Shown here: one piece after another, positions 21,408-26,469 of the stretch
How the letters are laid out: each line of letters starts with the position of its first letter
Numbering within the stretch: the first letter of the stretch is position 1
DNA from: a virus
Reading direction: 5' to 3' (one strand)
DNA length: 26,469 nucleotides
Virus record (IMG/VR): IMGVR_UViG_3300031898_000013
Location: 1-26,469 of that record
Made by a program: the position numbers and the translations under genes
The notes under the pieces: model-generated
Databases searched by the model: none
What the model was told of the DNA's origin: nothing
What the model saw: the letters and a program-made list of their open reading frames with translations, nothing else

Positions 21408-21908
21408 ATGGTAGCGACAGTTCAAATTCATGAAATGACAGCAACCAATTCCGGGGTGGACAAGACCTCGGGGACAATTCGATTCAAAGCGGCGGATAAC
21501 ACCACGGTGGACACCAACGACCGCCTGCAGATCCCGGGAGCCGGAGTGACTTACAGCTACACCAAGCACGCGAAGTTCTACTTCTCGACCGCCCCCTCCG
21601 TGGACATCCAAAACCTGCGATGCTACACGGATGGATCGAATAACTTCGGGGCGGGCGTCGGCGTCCAGTACGACATCCCGGCGGGCGGTAACGGGACCTT
21701 TCCAAACATCAACACCAACATCTCCGGGACGGACCTGTTCACCAAGACCTCGGGAGCTTCAGTAGACCTCGATACCATCAATACCGGGCCGCATACGGGG
21801 ACCGGCTACAAGGGGGATACGATCCGCATGCAGATGTCGGTGACCACTACTGCATCGCCTGGGCAACTGAGCCCGGAGGTATGTACCTGGGCCTACGACG
21901 AGACATGA
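21408..21908 (+). CDS. tail structural protein
   Basis: A 166-residue protein of strand-rich composition: VQIHEMTATNSGVDKT, then IRFKAADNTTVDTNDRLQIP, then LRCYTDGSNNFGAGVGVQYD. The pattern is familiar from small tail or appendage proteins in podovirus-like genomes. ATGGAGGAAAAG precedes the ATG. It is GC-rich compared with the HNH gene that follows. Confidence 0.65.
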   Translation: MVATVQIHEMTATNSGVDKTSGTIRFKAADNTTVDTNDRLQIPGAGVTYSYTKHAKFYFSTAPSVDIQNLRCYTDGSNNFGAGVGVQYDIPAGGNGTFPNINTNISGTDLFTKTSGASVDLDTINTGPHTGTGYKGDTIRMQMSVTTTASPGQLSPEVCTWAYDET

Positions 21909-21921
21909 GAGGAAAAGTGGC

Positions 21922-21951
21922 TTGACAATCATGGTAGGCTAATGTTATTCT
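21922..21951 (+). promoter_or_regulatory. promoter of the HNH gene
   Basis: TTGACA (21922-21927), then TTATTC with a 17-base spacer or TATTCT with 18, in the 65-base gap before the HNH gene. The -35 is perfect and the -10 weak. An independent promoter is usual for free-standing homing endonuclease genes. Confidence 0.55.
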
Positions 21952-21973
21952 TCTCTTAAAGAAGGATAATATC

Positions 21974-22567
21974 ATGCAAAAGAGAAGTTGGACGCGGCTG
22001 GACGGTCTATTTCTGGAAAGACAGAGACAGAAATCTGATCTGCAATGCGCCTGCGGTTGTGGGCAATTCATTAGTAATCGAGCCAAAAAGGCTAAACTGA
22101 AAGGGTTCACGGACGGATATGTCAAAGGCCATACATGGAAAGGCAGGAAGATGCCAAAGTGGGCTAAAGAAAAGATGAGCCTTCATCATGCCGATGTCTC
22201 TGGCAAGAAAAATCCCAACTATGGAAAGGGACTCTTCGGAGCTGATAATCCCAACTGGCAAGGCGGTAAAGTGATTCGTTTTTACAACCGGAAAAACCAA
22301 CCACAGGTGAATACCTTAGAGGATCGTGCATTCAAAAAGAGAATTAAGCAAAGAGATAAAAGATGCGTTCTTTGTGGAAGCACTATAAAGTTGAATACGC
22401 ATCATATCGACTCTTGGGTGGAGCAGCCAGATTTTCGGTTTGCCGTAAACAATTGCGTCATTCTCTGCAAGCGTTGCCACGTCAGAGCCGATAATAAACA
22501 CCATAAGCATCAGATCAAGCCAATGTTAAAAGCTTATCTTGAATCTTTCATCCCTAGGGAATCATAG
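21974..22567 (+). CDS. HNH homing-type endonuclease with NUMOD3
   Basis: A 197-residue free-standing nuclease. An N-terminal CACGCG motif (25-30) is followed by NUMOD3-like DNA-binding motifs (KMSLHHADVSGKKNPNYGKG). The HNH core has zinc cysteines C131, C134, C165 and C168, with H143/H144, N160 and H169 as likely catalytic residues. Such enzymes cut a specific site and spread by homing. GAAGGA precedes the ATG and the gene has its own promoter. It is more AT-rich than the tail genes around it, which suggests insertion into the tail operon. Confidence 0.9.
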   Translation: MQKRSWTRLDGLFLERQRQKSDLQCACGCGQFISNRAKKAKLKGFTDGYVKGHTWKGRKMPKWAKEKMSLHHADVSGKKNPNYGKGLFGADNPNWQGGKVIRFYNRKNQPQVNTLEDRAFKKRIKQRDKRCVLCGSTIKLNTHHIDSWVEQPDFRFAVNNCVILCKRCHVRADNKHHKHQIKPMLKAYLESFIPRES

Positions 22568-22568
22568 C

Positions 22569-23753
22569 ATGCCAGAGCGCGCGCATATATTCATCGGAAC
22601 CCCACACCACCGGGATATGGAGCCGGAGTATGTCATGTCGGTCTATAAAACGGCGGTAATTCTCTCCAAGATAGGAGTGACCGTTGATTACATGCCTTGG
22701 GAGGGCGGGATTATCAGTGCCCAGAGGAATGAACTGGTGAAGAAGTTTCTTGAGGGCAGCGCTGACTACCTGCTCTTCTGTGATGCGGATTCATGCTGGC
22801 AACCGTTCACCGTGACGGAGATGTTGGATGCGGACAAGCCGATCATCGGGAGTCTCTACCGTTTGCGGGAGGAACCATTCCTGCCCGTCGTCTACAATAT
22901 TGCCGAGGAACTGGAGGATGGTTACTTTCGCCGTCTCTCCCACGAGGAAATTCCCAATGAACCTTTTGTGTGCGGGGCGGTGGGCGCTGGCCTGCTCCTG
23001 ATAAAGAGAGTTGTTCTGGAGAAGATAATGGAAGAGACATTTGTTAAGCAGTATGGCTTCCCTTTCAACCTCTGGCAAAGGCCGGACGGCGTCCAGTTGG
23101 GCGAGGACATGAGCTTTTCGATGCGGGCGAGAATTGCCGGTTTTGAGACCTGGTGTTATCCTTCCCCGGATATGGTTCACATGGGAATAATCCGAGTAGG
23201 CAACGACTCAGTCCTGACACCGACCTTCCCGCATTATTCGAATGACATACCGGGCTGGATGAGTGCCACGGAACTGAATTGGCTCTATCAGACGGCAAAA
23301 GGGATGAAGTCGATCATCGAGATCGGCTGCTGGAAGGGGCGCAGCACTCTTGCCCTGCTTAATGCCTGCCGTGGGCAGGTCTATGCCGTGGATACCTTTA
23401 AGGGGAGCTGGGACGAACTGGAAGGGCCGCACAGGGAAGCCGTGACTGGGGATGTTAAGGCAGAGTTCGAAACGAACACAATGAACTTCCGCAATCTGAC
23501 GACTCTTACTATGACAAGCGAGGAAGCCTCAAACTGCTTGGGACCAAAGGTAAGGGCAGATATGATATTTATCGACGGCTCCCACCGGTATGAAGATATT
23601 CTCCAGGACATCAGGCTCTGGGTACATAAGGCAAGGAAGCTCATCTGCGGCCATGACTATAATTGGCCCGGAGTCCAGAAGGCGGTGAACGACATGTTCG
23701 ACGAGGACCATTACAAAGGATCTGGGACGATCTGGTGCCACAAATGCGGATAG
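22569..23753 (+). CDS. glycosyltransferase-methyltransferase fusion
   Basis: A 394-residue two-domain enzyme. The N-terminal half has a GT-A glycosyltransferase look: LLFCDADS with the DxD motif D72/D74, GEDMSFSMRARIAG (178-191), and an acceptor-loop region. Residues about 245-394 are a class I AdoMet-dependent methyltransferase: IIEIGCWKGRST (249-260, AdoMet loop), VDTF (274-277) and FIDGSHRYE (334-342). It would add a sugar and a methyl group to a glycan or protein. Embedded among tail genes, it may decorate virion proteins or alter the host surface. The ATG at 22569 has a modest ribosome site and follows the HNH stop directly. Confidence 0.85.
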   Translation: MPERAHIFIGTPHHRDMEPEYVMSVYKTAVILSKIGVTVDYMPWEGGIISAQRNELVKKFLEGSADYLLFCDADSCWQPFTVTEMLDADKPIIGSLYRLREEPFLPVVYNIAEELEDGYFRRLSHEEIPNEPFVCGAVGAGLLLIKRVVLEKIMEETFVKQYGFPFNLWQRPDGVQLGEDMSFSMRARIAGFETWCYPSPDMVHMGIIRVGNDSVLTPTFPHYSNDIPGWMSATELNWLYQTAKGMKSIIEIGCWKGRSTLALLNACRGQVYAVDTFKGSWDELEGPHREAVTGDVKAEFETNTMNFRNLTTLTMTSEEASNCLGPKVRADMIFIDGSHRYEDILQDIRLWVHKARKLICGHDYNWPGVQKAVNDMFDEDHYKGSGTIWCHKCG

Positions 23754-24100
23754 AAGAGTTCTACGAGTGGGAGGTCGAAACGGATGATCACGAAATCCTG
23801 CGGCAGTACGCCGAGGACGGACAGGAGGTGCCGTCGGAATCCATCCCAGCCGAGCGGGTCATCCGCGCCTCTATCATTCACCACGCAGTGGCCGCGCCTC
23901 GGCATGACATTCTTATTGATCCGGAGAAAGGGGAGAAGTTCGTCCGCCATTTTGGCAGGGGGATCATAAAATACCGAGACGGTGAATACAGGGTAGTAGA
24001 ATATCTTCACTGCCTGGAGACGAATCGCTATCGGCTTTGGATCTTTTCCAGGACTGGACAGACTTTAGTGACTAATGTGGAATTTGAAGTTTACCTGTAA
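23744..24100 (+). CDS. small hypothetical protein in the tail operon
   Basis: A 118-residue protein starting MRIEEFYEWEVETDDHEILR, overlapping the end of the transferase gene by ten bases. The frame is open from 23663, but that part lies inside the previous gene. It has an N-terminal acidic helix and a strand-rich C-terminal half (YRLWIFSRTGQTLV). No family recognised. Confidence 0.6.
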   Translation: MRIEEFYEWEVETDDHEILRQYAEDGQEVPSESIPAERVIRASIIHHAVAAPRHDILIDPEKGEKFVRHFGRGIIKYRDGEYRVVEYLHCLETNRYRLWIFSRTGQTLVTNVEFEVYL

Positions 24101-24109
24101 AGGAAAAAC

Positions 24110-25537
24110 ATGGCTTGGTCCAAAGTAGGCGAAATAGGGACAATCATCACGGCGGGGAGCGGAAACCAGAGCATTACCCTGCCTGGGCCTCCCATAGCTA
24201 ACGACTTGGTGATCGTAGCTACCTCCGCGGATGTGAGTTGCGCGAATTGCATCGCCACCTCCGGCTATACCGTTCCAGAGAACGGAACCGACGCGAACCC
24301 AGGGGCGAACTTCGGCTACAAGGTGATGGAGTCGACCCCCGACACCACGGTGCTGATCGTCAGGGACGCCACCATCCTCCGCTCCAACGTCGTGCAGGTA
24401 TGGAGGGGCGGTAACGCGGCGTCCATCCTCGACCAGAGCATGCCCACCCCCGCCACCGGCTCTTCGGCGAACCCCGACCCCCCGGCCATCGTGACCCAGA
24501 ACGCGAACGCCCTGGTGGTGGCGATCGCCCACCTCGACGACGACGATACCACGGTCACCGCCTACCCCTCCGGTTATAGCAACGGTATCTCGCAGAACAC
24601 CGGGCAGGGAAGCACGACCGTGGGGAGCACCACTGCCGTCTGCTCTTACGTGAAGGTGACCGCCGGCAGCGAGGACCCCGGGGCCTACACGATGGGTTCC
24701 TCGGACCAGTGGCAGGCGGCGACGATCAGCTTCCGCATTCTCGCAGAAGCAGTCACCTACCTCGATGCGATTTTGGAAACATATCAACCACCGACTCCAC
24801 CCAAGCCCGTCGTTCTCACCCCCGTTTGGCCCTTTACTCCCCAATACAACAAGCCTTATTACAACGAGGGGGATCACATTGCCAGTTGGCAGAATCCCGT
24901 CTGGTCCTGCAAATATACGGAAGATGAGTCGAAGGTCCCCATAACTCCCACCCATCAACCGTGCGGCTACTGGACGAAGGATTATGTAAAAGAGATCATA
25001 TCAAGAATTGATGCTTCTTTTGACATAAAACACATAGATCCAGGCGAATGCGTTACTGTTGGTTACCGCCTGCTGATATACCAAAATGATTCCTATTACC
25101 AAGCAGGATATGTAACAACTACATATAATTGGGTAAATCATGTTTTCTCTAATCTTCAAGCAGCAGATTTCTATCTTGTCTCAGGCATTGGAGCACCACA
25201 TCCTGATTTCTCTGCCTCTCGGCCTCCTATTCAATTCGGATATGTTGGAACCAATAGCACGCCTGGATACCAGACTACAACTAAAAGTGGAATAGATAAC
25301 TGGTCGGTTACTATAAATCTAAAGGATAATTTTTTTGATGATCTTTTTAGCAATGATGATTGGTCTGCCAAGATAATCTATCAATTAGGCACACCCCCTC
25401 CTTCTTTTAACGCCTATCAAGTTCTTACGGGGGGCAATCCCAATGAATACCGTTACTTGGCTCATGTCTTGGGAGGGCCAGAGGGCGGATCAATAATAAC
25501 GGCTCACTTACAAAGGAGAGCTGTTTTCGACTGCTAA
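24110..25537 (+). CDS. mosaic tail appendage protein
   Basis: A 475-residue protein in two parts. Residues about 1-215 form a Thr/Val-rich beta domain encoded by very GC-rich DNA, similar in style to cell-surface or fibre repeats. A Pro-rich linker (YQPPTPPKPVVLTPVWPFTP) and a short segment with PCGYW (284-288), shared with the DUF2341 protein, follow. Residues about 300-475 are strand-rich and encoded by AT-rich DNA. The base change within one frame suggests domain swapping. AAAGGAA precedes the ATG. Probably a receptor-binding appendage. Confidence 0.65.
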   Translation: MAWSKVGEIGTIITAGSGNQSITLPGPPIANDLVIVATSADVSCANCIATSGYTVPENGTDANPGANFGYKVMESTPDTTVLIVRDATILRSNVVQVWRGGNAASILDQSMPTPATGSSANPDPPAIVTQNANALVVAIAHLDDDDTTVTAYPSGYSNGISQNTGQGSTTVGSTTAVCSYVKVTAGSEDPGAYTMGSSDQWQAATISFRILAEAVTYLDAILETYQPPTPPKPVVLTPVWPFTPQYNKPYYNEGDHIASWQNPVWSCKYTEDESKVPITPTHQPCGYWTKDYVKEIISRIDASFDIKHIDPGECVTVGYRLLIYQNDSYYQAGYVTTTYNWVNHVFSNLQAADFYLVSGIGAPHPDFSASRPPIQFGYVGTNSTPGYQTTTKSGIDNWSVTINLKDNFFDDLFSNDDWSAKIIYQLGTPPPSFNAYQVLTGGNPNEYRYLAHVLGGPEGGSIITAHLQRRAVFDC

Positions 25538-25561
25538 AAATCTTTAGAAAGGAGAAAAACT

Positions 25562-26005
25562 ATGGCATCAAGCGCATCCAATAAGATTGCCTATCTCTTG
25601 GCCAAAAAGATAGTCGATTTTTCAACCGATGTTTTCAAGATCATTCTCATGGCAGAAGGATTTACCTTCAATAAGGATACGCATCATTGTTATGCGGACG
25701 TCTCTGCTAGCGAACTCGCCACGGGGTATGGATATACCCAAAACAGCAAAGTTCTCACTGACGTGAGTGTAACTGAAAATGACACAGATGATCGATGTGA
25801 AGTGAAATGGTCCAATCCTTCTTGGCTTGCCTCGGGAGGAAGCATAGGACCCACAGTTGGAGCCATTGTTTTCGACGACACAGTGACGACTCCAACTGCC
25901 GATCCCATTGTCGGCTACATCAATTTCGGCGGGCCTCAAACCCAAGCGGACGGCGGCCAAGCAACAATTGCTAATGTGGAATTCCGTCTGAACGTGACCA
26001 GTTAA
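25562..26005 (+). CDS. tail protein, paralogue 1
   Basis: A 147-residue protein: DVFKIILMAEGFTFNKDTHH, then CYADVSASELATGYGYTQNS, and IVFDDTVTTP followed by YINFGG near the end. The next gene encodes a close relative (DTFKMILMQSGFVFNKDNHH). Small proteins of this pattern occur in phage tails and appendages. AAAGGAG precedes the ATG. Confidence 0.65.
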   Translation: MASSASNKIAYLLAKKIVDFSTDVFKIILMAEGFTFNKDTHHCYADVSASELATGYGYTQNSKVLTDVSVTENDTDDRCEVKWSNPSWLASGGSIGPTVGAIVFDDTVTTPTADPIVGYINFGGPQTQADGGQATIANVEFRLNVTS

Positions 26006-26017
26006 TAAGGAGGGATC

Positions 26018-26458
26018 ATGAACCAGGTCCCGAATAGCCTTAAAAAGATGCTGTGGAAGGGCGATATTCACGCTCTCACCGACACCTTTAAGATGATCCT
26101 GATGCAGTCTGGCTTTGTCTTCAACAAAGATAACCACCACTGCTATGCCGATATCTCCGCTTCCGAATTGCCTACTGCATTCGGTTATACGGTTGGCGGC
26201 CAGACTTTAACCGGGGTTTCGTTGGTAGTTAACAATACCCTTGACCGAGCGGAACTAACTTGGTCTCCCCATCAATGGGACGCCGTGGGCGGAGCCCTCG
26301 TCGCATCGGGAGCAATCATCTTCGACGACACAACTGCAACAGGGAGTGGACACGACTATACGGATGCCATCGCCTCATATATCGACTTCGGCGGAACTAG
26401 GACGGTTTTGGATGGCACCCCATTGCGAGTCGAAGGACTTGCGGAATTCACTGAGTAA
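26018..26458 (+). CDS. tail protein, paralogue 2
   Basis: A 146-residue relative of the previous gene, sharing DxFKxILM, GFxFNKDxHHCYAD, SASEL, GYT, AIxFDDT and the Y-I-x-F-G-G ending, with different loops. AAGGAGG precedes the ATG, 12 bases after the previous stop. The two probably arose by tandem duplication and may make alternative or mixed assemblies. Confidence 0.65.
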   Translation: MNQVPNSLKKMLWKGDIHALTDTFKMILMQSGFVFNKDNHHCYADISASELPTAFGYTVGGQTLTGVSLVVNNTLDRAELTWSPHQWDAVGGALVASGAIIFDDTTATGSGHDYTDAIASYIDFGGTRTVLDGTPLRVEGLAEFTE

Positions 26459-26460
26459 AT

Positions 26461-26469
26461 AAAGGAGGT
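26461..26469 (+). promoter_or_regulatory. ribosome binding site of a gene beyond the window
   Basis: AAAGGAGGT, a full anti-SD match, three bases after the last stop codon and at the window edge. It shows that the tail operon continues to the right. Confidence 0.8.

Noticed and set aside
24065-24958. 297-codon leftward open frame
   Set aside because: It arises from the very GC-rich part of the mosaic tail gene; long antisense frames are expected there.

Overview
The window looks like part of the genome of a tailed phage (Caudoviricetes) of the P22-like short-tailed type. The supporting genes are a P22-type portal, a scaffold, a P22-like coat protein, a capsid-staple-like protein, a gp4-like tail accessory factor and a gp10-like protein, all on the plus strand with tight spacing and good Shine-Dalgarno sites. 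No integrase, tRNA, rRNA or CRISPR array was seen. The host is probably a Gram-negative (diderm) bacterium, judging only from a lipoprotein signal and strong GGAGG-type ribosome sites; no host gene is present.

Layout: 17-1240 is a leftward cluster of small accessory genes (a DUF3560-like zinc protein and three small unknowns). 1241-2098 is a long control region without a secure gene. It has repeated operator-like boxes, a consensus sigma-70 promoter facing right, a hairpin-rich possible transcript and two or three intrinsic terminators. 2099-5192 holds a VRR-NUC-like nuclease, the likely small terminase and small unknown or virion proteins. 5193-5369 is a spacer with IS256-end-like inverted repeats. 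5370-7621 encodes two tail fibres and a small fibre-associated protein. 7638-9733 encodes small membrane, secreted and lipoprotein genes, a holin-like protein and a KTSC protein. 9730-13444 encodes the large terminase and portal.

13474-15102 holds small genes including a capsid staple-like protein, a DUF2292-like protein and a short protein resembling the N-terminal part of the coat protein. After a terminator that closely matches one in the control region, 15223-17836 gives scaffold, coat protein and a decoration-like protein. 17903-19929 gives head-to-tail proteins (C2H2 finger protein, gp4-like, gp10-like). 19929-26458 holds tail or appendage proteins interrupted by an HNH homing-type endonuclease with its own promoter and a glycosyltransferase-methyltransferase fusion. 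The window ends on the ribosome site of one more gene.

Together this is the packaging, head assembly and host-recognition half of the phage. The points most worth following up are the control region with its possible structured RNA, the duplicated terminator element, and the echoes of the coat protein N-terminus in small upstream genes. Functions come from motif recognition only; no database search was possible.
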